Shown: positions 19,428 through 30,014 of the stretch, piece after piece
Numbering within the stretch: the stretch's first letter is position 1
Layout of the letters: each line of letters starts with the position of its first letter
DNA from: Graphiopsis chlorocephala
Lineage: Eukaryota > Ascomycota > Dothideomycetes > Cladosporiales > Cladosporiaceae
NCBI GenBank assembly: GCA_022828445.1
Contig: JAIZZJ010000005.1
Span: forward strand, 1,054,001 to 1,118,000
DNA: 64,000 nucleotides
Direction of reading: 5' to 3'
Program-made: the position numbers and the translations under genes
The notes under the pieces: generated by a model
The model's database searches: none
Told to the model about the DNA's origin: nothing
The model's input: the letters and a program-made list of their open reading frames with translations, nothing else

Positions 19428-20780
19428 TGCGGTATGGTCATCGACAGTAGTCCTGAGGTGAAGAATGCTTGATTTCAAAAGGATGAGGTCGGGTACGGCG
19501 AGTCGTGGGCCGAGATGATGCCCGGTCGGAAGGGGATGATTGTCGCTGCCCCTGCCATCCTGACCAAGGACTTTCTAGAACCTGAAGCTCCAGCGTTTGT
19601 TCCATGTCTTCATGTTTCTTTCTTGCGTTTTGAGAGCTGGTATCAATCCTTGATCCCTGAAACACATACTGCTGCTCAATCATCATACTGCGCACATCAT
19701 ATTATCCCCATGCTTCCCTCCACGCCTCTCATCGGCATCAGACGGGCTGCATATTGCAATCAATTAATACATCGCTTGATCGCCTGCATCCGAGCGTCAG
19801 GGCGGCGTCACCGAGTCGGCAGAATCCCTGTCCGCTGCAGCGATCCAGCGGGCGGCATCGTCGTGTCTCGTCCACAGCGTCCTTGAGCCGATCATCGCGA
19901 GTGGCGACGCAGAAACCGGGCAGTCCTGCTATCTATAGCCTGTCACCGCATCACCGCATCACTGCATCACCGCATCACCGCACATTCCGCCATGTGTGCG
20001 TTCGCCTGAAGAAGATAGGCGGCCGGCACACTATTATCATTACAGTCTTCTTGTTGCATGCCGCTGTCGACGCTATCGACCAAGCCGTATCCTGCTCCGG
20101 CCTGCACTAGCCTCGTTCCGCGCCGTCTTTGTTGCGCCTCCACCACCGTCGTCTCGTCGCATTTGGCTACTTTAGCCGACCCCTCGCATCCTCGCTCCAG
20201 CACCCCGGCACCCTACTGCACATCGCGACAACCAGCAACACTCTTTGGGCCCCTCCAAGGCATCCGCAGTACGTGGCAGGCCACAGTCTAGCCGTCACCA
20301 GAACCCAGAAGTCTCGCAGCCAAGACTCTGCTTCGGGCGACCATTGCGACCACTCCTACTCCCTTCTCCTCCCGGGAAGTCGAGCCGGGCAAGGCCCTCT
20401 TAGCCAATCTCCTAGCAAACTGGATCGACGACCAATAGATCGCTGTAGCCTACGACGACCGTACCAACACCCATGCTTTACGATCTCAAAGAGAACTACG
20501 GCGATCCGCGCAGGGGCGCATAACCTGGCCTGCGCGCCCTCCATTGCCCACCCTGGCTGCCCACGAAAATCAGTCTGCCTATGCGCAGTCTGATCTTACT
20601 CCGACATATGCCTACCCATTGACTCCCAGTACCTCTGGAGCGCCTACTGTATACCACCCCAGTACAGACCCTGACCCTCCGATCTCACACAAGCGCAAAA
20701 CCCCACCGCACCACACCAGCGCAAAGTCGAACAAGAAAGTCAAAAGAGTTGGACCCAAATCGGATGCCACGGCTGATCTG
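19428..20780. other. Upstream region of the Q-rich Zn2Cys6 gene
   Basis: About 1.35 kb. It contains the 3' UTR of the F-box-like gene, a five-copy 8-base tandem repeat (19943-19982) and a C-rich leader. From 20439 the frame of the downstream gene is open without an ATG and encodes a Pro/Ser/Thr-rich stretch, so part of this region (about 20574-20780) is probably coding and spliced to an upstream exon I could not place. Confidence 0.45.
19943..19982 (+). repeat. Tandem repeat, five copies of an 8-base unit
   Basis: The unit TCACCGCA occurs five times head to tail; the third copy has one C-to-T change (TCACTGCA). It lies in the long leader upstream of a transcription factor gene. Confidence 0.9.
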
Positions 20781-23101
20781 ATGCATGCCGGCGATGGCGA
20801 CAACAGTGGTGAGAGCAGCAAGCCGAAGCGTGTACGGACGGGCTGCCTTACCTGCCGCGAACGCCACCTGAAATGCGACGAAGCATGGCCCCATTGTCAG
20901 AACTGTCGCAAAAGTAATCGCGAGTGCAAAAGAGGAATCAAGCTCAATTTTATCGATACTTGGTGTGACCGCCCACCGCAAATAGTAACTTTGTATGGCA
21001 CCAAGGACTGGAGAGTGGAGTTTTTGGACGAATCTCGCGAGATCGCAGACGAATACACTGGAGGCACTCATGTGTATCCTCCACTGTCACAGTCTGTACC
21101 AGCAGCTTTGTTGCGCGACCGCCCACGAGAGACTGCTTCCTATGCACGTGCTACGCAACCTGCCACAGCGACTGTCCCTCCACAAGCGCTACCTCCGATA
21201 CATGGTATCTTGCCAGATGCGACATACATGGATCCCACTCCTGCTCAGCCAACTGACATTGGAGGCATGTTCAACGTGCCTCGTCAGGATCCTATACAAC
21301 ATCACCTACAGCCTGTCACCACAAGTACAACTCAGCACTCGTCGTATGCACCGGACATGCAGGACACCACGATGTCGGCACCGCTGAATAATTACTCCTC
21401 TGTGAATCATGGCGCGAGTGGAGATAGCAGCGAGAGACGCGAGTACCTTGATTCCGCAGAAGAAACGCTGTTCATGCAAGTGTTTGTGGAAGAAGTGGGA
21501 GTCTGGATGGATGCCATGGACCCCTTGAAGCACTTCTCGCGCCTACTACCATCACACTCGCTCTCGGAGCCTATGTTGTTGCACGCATTCTTGGCGTGTG
21601 GCGCGAGACATCTCACACTCGTCAATTCTGCATATTCGGACGAGAAAGCGCTACACTACTACGACACCGCAACCAGCTATCTCTTGAAAGCTCTCCAGAA
21701 CCCAAACCGAGACACAGTCATTTGCGCGACGACTGCTGTTATCCTCAATGTGTATGAGGTCATGTCAGAGCGAGCATTGCAACGTATGAATCACATTGCT
21801 GGAGCCAGAGCGCTCATAAAAGAGTGCGGTTGGAATGCCAAAGCCACCGGCATCGGAGCAGCATGTTTCTGGTTAAATGTTGGCTTGGAAGTTCTCAGCT
21901 GTTTACACTTCAACTGGCAGGTCGCTTGGGATCCGGATGACTGGCAAATCGACATGAATCTGAGCCATGAAACACACAACGGGAGAGAGGAGATCTGGAC
22001 TCATCGCATGCTCTATATCATTGCCAAGGTCTGCAACTTCAGGTCGACTATGCCCAGATCGATTGAGCCGAACCACAGAGATGAGCAAATTCGAGCACAG
22101 CATCGATACGAACAATGGACCCGTCTAAAAGGAATGGCCGATGCATGGAATCAGGGCATTCCGAAGACCATGCAGCCGATGGCTCTTGTAAGTCCTTACC
22201 ACACAGGGACAAAGTCTTGCTTCCCAGAAGTCTGGCTCATCAAACGAACGGCTATCGTGGCACGACTATTCTACCACACGGCAATGTTGTTGCTGTCGCA
22301 AATCAACCCTTACTTCAATGTCGGAAACCCTGGTGAGATGGCAGACATGCAGACTACACATGCACAAATGATTTGCGGCATTGCTGCTCACGTGAAAGAT
22401 CGGTAAGCAGAAGACTATCATCTTGATTGAAACAATAATTCACTGACATAATTTATAGTGGTGTCGCCTCTATAGCCATACGCTCTCTCGCACATGCAGG
22501 AGAAGTCATTACCGACCGGAACCAGCAAGAGGAAGTCATCCGAATTTTCGAGAAAATCAACAAGGAGACTGGATGGCGCATAGGATTCGTCTACAAGGAG
22601 CTCAAAGAGAAATGGGGATGGGCAGAAGAGCCCTCACCCGAACAACTCGCGCAAACTCATACTGCCGCGCGACAGGAAAAGGAGCGACAGGAACAACAGC
22701 AGCAGCAGCAACAACAAATGCAGCAGGCTCATGCGGCCCAACAACAGCAACATCAACACATGCAGCAGCAACATCAGCAACAGCAGACCATGCAGCTCCA
22801 GCAAGGCTTCGTATTCAATTCACAGAACATGGCGCAGAACATGTCGTTGCCTGCTGTGCAGCTTACACCTCCCCACCAAAACACACCCCAAGCTCCACAA
22901 CCGCAACAACGTTCACAATCACAACAACAACAGCAGCCTTCAGGCGGCGCAGGAAAACAGAACAGAAAAATCCCTTCGGGCATTCTTAACCCGATGTACG
23001 CCAAAGCAGACTTCAACTTGCCGCAGCATCCTTACCAGGATGTCTATGTCGCCCCGAGTTCGGGGTATGGGCATCCTCAGGGGGGAGTTTGGTGGAGTTA
23101 G
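20781..23101 (+). CDS. Zn(II)2Cys6 transcription factor with Q-rich tail
   Basis: Exons 20781-22402 and 22459-23101 (intron of 56 bases) join through a split Arg codon. I start at the first in-frame ATG, 20781. The same frame is open upstream to 20439 and looks coding (Pro/Ser/Thr-rich), so an upstream exon with the real start is likely. The zinc cluster, CLTCRERHLKC followed by CQNC and a sixth Cys, begins about 20 residues after this ATG. A short LNFIDTW segment follows, as in the OefC-like group of fungal regulators. The fungal-specific middle domain is at about 220-540. Exon 2 encodes a region rich in Gln and His (about 22685-22800) of CAG/CAA codons and a C-terminal NPMYAKADFN segment. 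Targets are unknown. Confidence 0.85.
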
Positions 23102-23781
23102 TTCGTCAATTGGATAAAAACGACGAGAAAGTCGGAGACCCTCCATGTGTTGTGGATGTGGATCAGGCAATAATTCTGGATTTCGTATATTAATTACTTA
23201 GCGATGGAGTTTCGGTGGAAGGGGTCGTTTCCGGCTATTAGAGTCTCGATGGCGAGCAGAATACCCGTGTTTGATCTGGCTTTATTTTGTGGTAGAGAGC
23301 ATTTAATGAATAAATATCGTGTTTGGCTTGTCAGAATAGTCCAATTATACACTACCTTGCTTGTTCATTTTCATGTTGCTTTCTACGATGACGGGCTGGT
23401 TGAAAGATTGTCGATGAGTAGGCATGTATCATATGTGTAGGTACGTATACACATCTTTATCCTACATCGTCATCTCGCCCTGTGCCTCGGTACATGTAAG
23501 TCGGCAATGGGTTGGGTTTGGGTTTGTCTGGGGAAGTCAAGGGTTCCTGACTTCCATGGAGGAGTGGCACCACATCTGGCGTTCTCTATTGATGCAATCT
23601 ACCTATTTCCAGTATTTGTAGCAGACGCTATTATACGCTATTAAATAGAGCCTCGCTGGAAATCGCACGACTTACACTTCGGGCGCATCACTGGACGGCC
23701 AACAGACACGGCCCAAGAACCGTGAACGATGCTATGAGGAACTGGCGAAAGGCACTCCCCTCTTGAGAAGACACCGAAACC
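23102..23781. other. Intergenic region, no gene seen
   Basis: About 680 bases, A+T-rich in the middle, holding the 3' UTR of the regulator and the promoter of the acyltransferase gene. Confidence 0.45.
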
Positions 23782-26220
23782 ATGACGAAGCAGGACAGCG
23801 ATATCCCTGCTACTCTAGCAGTGGTAGAAACAGATCCATACCCAGCAGATCTTTCCCTCCAAGGCGACACTCTCACCCTCCATCCACCCAGCGTCTTCGC
23901 ATCCTCGCCCGAAGAGCATGAACTCCTGGAGCCTTATTCGCGCTTTAGACGAGAGCCTATCAACGCTCTTGCAGAGCTGGGACAGCACATTTCGGGCACA
24001 GGATGGCGCAGCTATGACAAGATTGTTGGGCGCCAGATATTCTATCCGGGCTTCAGCGAGAACATGAAGAGTATGGTGATGCGACAGCCGAAATTGAAGG
24101 GCAAGATTGGCGAGCTGGCAGCGAAGAGAGTGGAGGTTGAGATGCTGGAGGGAAGATTTGGGCCACTGGGTCTGGAGGGCGAACAGGACGAGTGGAAGAA
24201 CAAGAGAATGGCACGGCGCAGCGAGTTGGAAGGACAATTGAGCAGTGTGGCAGAGCAGTGGACAGATGGGATGATCTGCAAGATGGACTCGAGATATTTC
24301 ATCCGTGGAGCGTACTATCTGGCTACACAACTCTTGACGAGAGCCTACCATCAAGGAATCCACATCAACAGCGCAGAAGTCTTGCGCCTACGGCGAGTGG
24401 CAGAAGAGGCTGCCGAGAAGGGCCAGAGCATCATATTCTTGCCTTGCCATCGATCGCATGTGGATTATGTCAGTCTGCAAGTCATCTGCTACAGGCTTGG
24501 ACTGGCACTGCCGACGGTTGTTGCAGGCGACAATTTGAACTTCCCTGGCGTTGGATACTTCTTGCAACACGCTGGTGCGATGTGGATTAGAAGAAGCTTC
24601 GGCGATGACCAACTGTATCAAACGCTAGTACAGTCATACATCGACACGCTCTTACAGAACGGTCACAACTTGGAATGTTTCATCGAAGGCGGTCGGTCGA
24701 GAACAGGCAAACTGCTGCAGCCCAAATTTGGCATCCTGAGTTTCGTCCTGGACAGTGTGCTTACCGGTAGTGTCGAGGATTGCATAATATGTCCGGTCAG
24801 CACTCAATATGACAAAGTCATCGAAGTAGACTCCTACGTCTCGGAGCTCCTTGGCCAGCCCAAAACGAAGGAGGGTCTCAAAAGCTTCCTCTCTGCTACC
24901 AACGTTCTTTCGCTCAAGCTTGGGCGCGTCGACATGCGCTTCCACGAGCCGTGGAGCTTGCGGGGATTCATCACTGAGCAGAACACTCGACTTACCAAGC
25001 AACCGTCAGAGATTCAGACTTACGATACTGCCCACCGCCGGCGCTTACTGACAACTCTTGGTTTCCGAGTGCTCAAGGAGATTAACGACGTAAGCGTCGT
25101 GATGCCTACGGCACTTGTAGGAACCATTTTGCTTACACTGCGTGGTCGTGGCGTTGGCAAGAGCGAGCTCGTTCGTCGCGTAAACTGGCTTAGCGATCGT
25201 GTTCGCGCACAGAACGGCCGATTGGCGCATTTCGCTACTAACAACACCGCAGCAGTCGTGGACCGCGCCCTCGAGGTACTTGGACCCAAACTCGTTGGGC
25301 GAGTTGAGGGCTTGCCTGAGGAAACGTATTTCGCCGAAGACCGCTTCCAACTCAGTTTCTACCGCAACATGACTATCCATCTGTTCGTGTCCCCAGCCTT
25401 GGTCTGCGCGGCGCTGTATCTCAAAGTCAAGCTTGGCGAGAGCAAAGATACGCAACGGACCAGCTATGCGTCGCTGAAAGACTACGTCTTGTTCCTGTCG
25501 CAGCTCTTCAGAGCGGAATTCATCTTCGACACCAGACCTTTGGATGAGAATCTGAGGGACACGCTCAAGCAACTTGAAGCAGACAAAGTCATCTTGACGT
25601 CCAAGGGGGCCAATGACGACGAAATAAGCTCAGTCGAATTACACCCAACCGAACGCTCAACCGGCAGAGAGAATTTCGACTTCTACTGCTTCCTCATCTG
25701 GCCCTACATCGAAGCAGCCTGGCTCAGCGCTGTGTCTTTGCACATGCTCACACCACCACACCCCGTCTCAGAACACGAATTCTGGGTTGATTTCAAGAAA
25801 GCCCAGGACCTCGCTCAAGTGCTAGGAAAAACTCTCTACCACCAAGGAGACTTGAGCTACTACGAAGCCGTCAACAAAGAAATGCTTCGCAACGCTTTCG
25901 CACGCCAGGAAGAAGAAGGCATCATGGTCGTTTCGCGGCCGAAAGCGAGCAAGGAGCAACCTAAGGTGCGACTGGCAGCTGTCTGGGTCCCGCAGAGGGA
26001 CAAGGAGGGGAATCTTCGGGCTGAAGGGAAATTGTGGGATTTATGTGAGCGGATATCGCAGGGTAGGATGGAGGGGAAGAATCGCAGAGATGGTGCTACG
26101 GTGAAGACGAGGGTATTGAGGTTGGCGGATTTGGTTGGCAAGGAACTCTGGGAGGGTGGTGCTGATGACAAGATTGGTGGAGGAAGTGGTAAGGCTTTGA
26201 CAGACAGGTCTAAATTATAG
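23782..26220 (+). CDS. PlsB/GNPAT-type glycerol phosphate acyltransferase with C-terminal SKL
   Basis: Single exon, 812 residues. The acyltransferase motif HX4D is HRSHVD (223-228), and the substrate motif EGGRSRTGK is at 302-310. The overall plan is that of bacterial PlsB and animal glyceronephosphate acyltransferase (GNPAT): a long N-terminal helical region, the catalytic domain at about 200-430, then a C-terminal helical part. It ends in SKL, a type 1 peroxisomal signal, as GNPAT does. The predicted reaction is acylation of dihydroxyacetone phosphate or glycerol 3-phosphate inside the peroxisome. The microsomal fungal enzymes (Gat1/Gat2 type) are a different, membrane-anchored family. Substrate choice cannot be read from the sequence. 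Confidence 0.87.
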   Translation: MTKQDSDIPATLAVVETDPYPADLSLQGDTLTLHPPSVFASSPEEHELLEPYSRFRREPINALAELGQHISGTGWRSYDKIVGRQIFYPGFSENMKSMVMRQPKLKGKIGELAAKRVEVEMLEGRFGPLGLEGEQDEWKNKRMARRSELEGQLSSVAEQWTDGMICKMDSRYFIRGAYYLATQLLTRAYHQGIHINSAEVLRLRRVAEEAAEKGQSIIFLPCHRSHVDYVSLQVICYRLGLALPTVVAGDNLNFPGVGYFLQHAGAMWIRRSFGDDQLYQTLVQSYIDTLLQNGHNLECFIEGGRSRTGKLLQPKFGILSFVLDSVLTGSVEDCIICPVSTQYDKVIEVDSYVSELLGQPKTKEGLKSFLSATNVLSLKLGRVDMRFHEPWSLRGFITEQNTRLTKQPSEIQTYDTAHRRRLLTTLGFRVLKEINDVSVVMPTALVGTILLTLRGRGVGKSELVRRVNWLSDRVRAQNGRLAHFATNNTAAVVDRALEVLGPKLVGRVEGLPEETYFAEDRFQLSFYRNMTIHLFVSPALVCAALYLKVKLGESKDTQRTSYASLKDYVLFLSQLFRAEFIFDTRPLDENLRDTLKQLEADKVILTSKGANDDEISSVELHPTERSTGRENFDFYCFLIWPYIEAAWLSAVSLHMLTPPHPVSEHEFWVDFKKAQDLAQVLGKTLYHQGDLSYYEAVNKEMLRNAFARQEEEGIMVVSRPKASKEQPKVRLAAVWVPQRDKEGNLRAEGKLWDLCERISQGRMEGKNRRDGATVKTRVLRLADLVGKELWEGGADDKIGGGSGKALTDRSKL

Positions 26221-26423
26221 GTTACAGATGGCTTATCGATGGGAAGCGGATGCATTCATTCATGAGATACGAGAATCTATATAGAAATACACCACTTGCA
26301 GAACGATCGCATTACCCAAGATGAGACGATTTGACGTCAATATGAGACAGCACACCGACAAAGGCATCCTAACAATTCAGCAGGTTGATCATGAGATTAT
26401 ACAATTGGTACATACTAGTGGCA
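26221..26423. terminator. Shared 3' region of two convergent genes
   Basis: About 200 bases between the stops of the acyltransferase gene (plus) and CWC22 (minus). Both 3' UTRs must fit here and may overlap. No hairpin stands out. Confidence 0.35.
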
Positions 26424-29054
26424 TCACATATAATCGCTAGCCCGCGCACGTCCGCCCCGACCACCGCCCATCAAGCCACGACGTGAAGGGTGAATATTCT
26501 CCAGGGAGTCGTCCACGGCTGGTTTCGCCGCAGGTGCCGCTCGCGGCGGAGATCCTTCCACAGAGCTGGAGTTCCTGCGTCGGGAAGGCAGTGACCTTTC
26601 GCCGCGAGGCGGAGGTGATCTGCTGTCACGGTGACGGCGTGCTGGGGGAGAGCGCGAGGGAGAGCGAGAGTCGTAGGACGCAGACCTTGCGCGACGGCGA
26701 GGTGGTGAGCGAGAACGGCTGAGACTGCGATTCCGTACTGGCGAGGGTGAACCTCGTCCGTTTCTCCTACGTGGTGGCGACGGTGAGCGTGAGTAACTTG
26801 CAGATCGTGCGCGGCGGGGCGGAGGAGAGCGAGACGCTGAGTAGCTTCTGGTTCGTTTCCGTCGAGGAGGCGATCGGGACCTCGAAGCTGAAGGTGAACG
26901 TGTGTAACTCCTTCCTCTCGCGCGACGTGGTGGTGTGCGTGAACGAGAGCGTGACAGGGAGCGCGAAGGCGAACGGTCAACACTTCTCGCTCTGCTACGT
27001 CGAGGTGCAGACTGAGAGCGCGAGCGTGACCTTGAACGCGATGAGTAGCTAGAGTAGCTGCTGTAGCTTGACCGGCTGTCGCTGCGACCACGAGAGCTGC
27101 GTGAAGGACTCCTCGCAGGCGGCAAAGGCGCTGGTGCGGGTTTGGGCATATTCTTAAGCCATTCACGCATGCCCTCGGTGAGAGCACCCATGCCGATAGC
27201 TGTGAAGAAGTTGATGCTGAAACGGGTGTTCTTTGGATCATCTGTTGGGAAGATGCCGGTGAGTGCTGGCTGAAGCTCATCAGCCTTGAGGCGTTCGGTC
27301 AACTGTTTCATGCCGATGCCTTGGGCCAGGTCCTCAATAAAAATCTTGATGAAGATACGGGAAGATGATGTGGTTTCCTCCTCGTTCAAGTGGATGTTGT
27401 GGAGGACATGCCAGCCGATGGCGTCACTCGACACCAAGTGACCGAAGAACTGAGCGATGATGCGCAGTCGGTTAGTCTCGTAACGGTGGATGGTATCGTA
27501 GTACTTTGCGAACATGTTCTCAAACAGTTCCCTCCAAAGTCTGTTGAGCTTGCAGAAGCGCTCGCCAATCAGGCCAAAGAACTTGTTATAAGTGCGCTCT
27601 TGGCTGCAGCACTCGATGATCATGCTAGGTAGTTCATCCTCACGGCCAGCCGGAAGATTGATGCGCATGAGCTTGTGACAAGCTTCCTCGAAGCCGCCGG
27701 ACGACATGATTGTCAGGTAGATGGAACGGCGAAGGTTGACAAGGTCCGTATTCGACTGGTCCTTAATCTCCATCGCCTTTTCAGCATCATCCTCGCTGGC
27801 GTCCGAGTCACTTGCGTCGTCGTCGTCCTCCCCATCATCCTCATCCTCGCTGCCAGATTCTTCACCCAGGACCTCAGCCTTGAACTTTCTGTACATTTCT
27901 TCGTTCGCTTCCCACTCCGCGTCGAATTTAAAGATGTTCGTCCCCTCTTCAGTATTCAATGTATCCTCCAGACTGGGCGAGTGTGTGATTTGATCCTCCT
28001 CTTCCACGAGATCCAGCTCCTCTTTCAGTGCAGGGTTGTTCTTGTATTTGTCTTTCCGGATTTGGAACAACACTTCAATCATGTACTGCACTCTCTTGTC
28101 GATATCTGCCTCGTGAAGGATACTTCTGAATTGATCGTAGACGGCGAGTGCGATTTGAGGGTTCATCTCCTCCATGTGCTGGCCAACTTCCTTCGTCAAC
28201 CCAACTGCGATCTCCACACTGTCGTCCGTAGGCTTGTGGAGGAGCAGTAGCAGTATTTGAGCAGCAAGCATTTCGTGAGCTACCTGCTGATTGATCAAAT
28301 GCGCAATGAAGGCAGTGCTGGTTTGACATACGCTCTTGTCGTTGCGCTTGAAGGCCTTTCGGAACTGTGTGATGAGTCTGTTGATCAGAAGCTCGCCAAC
28401 CTTCGGCAGTTTGGTGTTCACAATGGCCACCATGGCCGCGTAGATCGGTGTGAAAGGCAAACTGGCAGCCTGCGCCTTCATGATACTCCTGCAGAACAAG
28501 CCACGTCCACGAATCAAGTTCTCGTTGAACAACTCTGGGACGATGTGCTTGATGTTCGATACGTTGACTTTGTTGATCAATCCGTTGATGCTCTTCTTCA
28601 AAGCTTCCCAAGCCATGCGCTGGTACTCCTTTGAACTCTTGTCGGTGATCTGTGCCTGGAGCGCCCTCAGGCGCGCAGGAGGAATGTATGTTCCACCAGA
28701 TCGCATATTCAGCAGTTTCTCATATTCTGCTTTCGCCGCGGCCTGCTTTTCCTCCGCGGTCAGAGGCTTCTCAGGTGCTGCCTCTTCACGATTCCGATCC
28801 TCAAGCTGGCGCTTCCGTTCTTGTGCTCGTGCCCTGTCGACATCGCGCGGAAGTGGTTCTCTGCGGCGCGGCGGTGAGCGCGATCGCGAGTATGATCGCC
28901 GGCGTAGCGGTGGCGCCTCCCGGCGCGGTGATGGAGAGCGCGAGGGCGGCGCACGCTTGCGAGAGTTACTGTCTGGCGCTGTGAGCTCTCCGTCGGCGGA
29001 AGGAGAGCGAGCCACGGGCTCTGCGACGGTGGCCATGTCAGACTCGGCACTCAT
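26424..29054 (-). CDS. CWC22: Pre-mRNA splicing factor Cwc22
   Basis: Minus strand, single exon, 876 residues. The open frame extends to a TTG at 29210, so I start at the ATG at 29054. An Arg/Ser-rich N-terminus is followed by the MIF4G domain (from about residue 120, beginning near TYIPPARLRALQ). Then come an acidic linker rich in Asp, Glu and Ser (about 400-430), the MA3 domain (about 440-560) and a long C-terminal RS tail (about 640-850). This is the plan of Cwc22, a spliceosome component that contacts Prp2 in yeast and eIF4A3 in animals. The long RS tail is typical of filamentous fungi and animals and absent from baker's yeast. It is divergent from the YwbE-like gene. Confidence 0.93.
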   Translation of the reverse strand: MSAESDMATVAEPVARSPSADGELTAPDSNSRKRAPPSRSPSPRREAPPLRRRSYSRSRSPPRRREPLPRDVDRARAQERKRQLEDRNREEAAPEKPLTAEEKQAAAKAEYEKLLNMRSGGTYIPPARLRALQAQITDKSSKEYQRMAWEALKKSINGLINKVNVSNIKHIVPELFNENLIRGRGLFCRSIMKAQAASLPFTPIYAAMVAIVNTKLPKVGELLINRLITQFRKAFKRNDKSVCQTSTAFIAHLINQQVAHEMLAAQILLLLLHKPTDDSVEIAVGLTKEVGQHMEEMNPQIALAVYDQFRSILHEADIDKRVQYMIEVLFQIRKDKYKNNPALKEELDLVEEEDQITHSPSLEDTLNTEEGTNIFKFDAEWEANEEMYRKFKAEVLGEESGSEDEDDGEDDDDASDSDASEDDAEKAMEIKDQSNTDLVNLRRSIYLTIMSSGGFEEACHKLMRINLPAGREDELPSMIIECCSQERTYNKFFGLIGERFCKLNRLWRELFENMFAKYYDTIHRYETNRLRIIAQFFGHLVSSDAIGWHVLHNIHLNEEETTSSSRIFIKIFIEDLAQGIGMKQLTERLKADELQPALTGIFPTDDPKNTRFSINFFTAIGMGALTEGMREWLKNMPKPAPAPLPPARSPSRSSRGRSDSRSSYSSYSSYSSRSRSRSRSQSAPRRSRARSVDRSPSRSLSRSRSRTPPRRARGRSYTRSPSASRSRSPPRRKRTRSYSASRSPPPRRARSASYSRSPSPPRRRNGRGSPSPVRNRSLSRSRSPPRRRARSASYDSRSPSRSPPARRHRDSRSPPPRGERSLPSRRRNSSSVEGSPPRAAPAAKPAVDDSLENIHPSRRGLMGGGRGGRARASDYM

Positions 29055-29327
29055 AGCTCCATTCGCTCCAGAGTATGTATGAGTCGTCGTTGGGATGGCG
29101 CGCAAAAGCTGGCGTTGCTGAGTCGAGAAGAGTGCAAGGAACGCTAAGGTGGTGCTGTCGCAAGTTTGGCTCTGGAGTCGACTTTGGCTGTCGCGTGAAG
29201 GCGGCAGCAAAGGCAGAGAGTTGGAGGCGGGAAGTCCCGAGCTTCGTCACTGCTCGGAGAAGAAGAAGACTGGATGGAACCACCGAGTCGAGAGTGAAGC
29301 CTACATGTAGCAAACGCGTCGAAGTCA
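29055..29327. promoter_or_regulatory. Divergent promoter between CWC22 and the YwbE-like gene
   Basis: 273 bases separate ATGs pointing away from each other; the gap is 372 bases if the shorter YwbE-like start is used. No specific factor site was recognised. Confidence 0.4.
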
Positions 29328-30014
29328 ATGAAACAATACAATCACATGCTGCAACTGGCTATTGTGACATCTCGAGCGACTCTCAATACAAGACTTTATT
29401 CTTCATCCACAAACCATCTTGCGGCGATGAATCGGCAAAATCGCCAACAAAGGCCCCCTCGTCAGCAGCAAGGTGGACGTCAACCACGCACACCACGGGA
29501 TTACAATCCCAACGTGCCTACGATGCAACAGGTAACGCGAGGAGCTGCTGTATCTATCGTGCTTAAAGAAGACCAGCCTACTGGACGCGAAGTCCAGGGC
29601 GTTGTGCAAGATCTGTTAACGAGAGGCAACCATCCCCGTGGAATTAAAGTTCGATTGAACGACGGCCGTGTCGGTCGAGTGCAGAGAATGGCAAACGACC
29701 AAGCGCCATCTCAGCAACTTCCAGCTCACCAACAACAGCAGCAGCAGCCAGCTGGATTCGTCGTCAGGAGAGAAGGGCGACAAGCACCAACGTACACCGA
29801 CATTCGCAATGATGATTACCCGTCGCTACCACCACCACGTACACTGCTCGATTTCTTGCCTGAGACTGAAACCGGAACCAGGAGCGCAGACATCGCGGAA
29901 ACGCAATCTGAGCCTGTAATCTTCTCATCGGCGACGGTGAAGTGTCCAATTTGTGGGATATTCGAAGGTGATGAGGCCGCCGTTACACATCACGTGGAAG
30001 AACATCTTGCATAG
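29328..30014 (+). CDS. YwbE/DUF2196 family protein with C-terminal zinc finger
   Basis: Single exon, 228 residues from the first ATG. Residues 60-125 match the small bacterial YwbE/DUF2196 domain: AVSIVLKEDQPTGR, then GVVQDLLTRGNHPRGIKVRL and a GRVGRV ending. In bacteria this domain is the whole protein. Here it is followed by a Gln-rich linker and a C-terminal CPICGIFEG...HHVEEH segment that looks like a CCHH finger, possibly of the ubiquitin-binding UBZ type. A second in-frame ATG at 29427 removes 33 residues that contain RLYSSS and resemble a mitochondrial presequence. The shorter form fits the conserved region better. Function is unknown; the YwbE fold has been suggested to bind nucleic acid. 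Confidence 0.83.
   Translation: MKQYNHMLQLAIVTSRATLNTRLYSSSTNHLAAMNRQNRQQRPPRQQQGGRQPRTPRDYNPNVPTMQQVTRGAAVSIVLKEDQPTGREVQGVVQDLLTRGNHPRGIKVRLNDGRVGRVQRMANDQAPSQQLPAHQQQQQQPAGFVVRREGRQAPTYTDIRNDDYPSLPPPRTLLDFLPETETGTRSADIAETQSEPVIFSSATVKCPICGIFEGDEAAVTHHVEEHLA

Noticed and set aside
19396..19886. Extra 3' exon for the F-box-like gene
   Set aside because: A GTGGGT donor could join to a frame at 19484, but the added sequence has no similarity to the family's usual C-terminus and runs on as an unlikely peptide.
26471..27280. 269-codon frame overlapping the CWC22 RS tail
   Set aside because: Low-complexity Arg/His/Leu product of reading the RS repeats out of frame.
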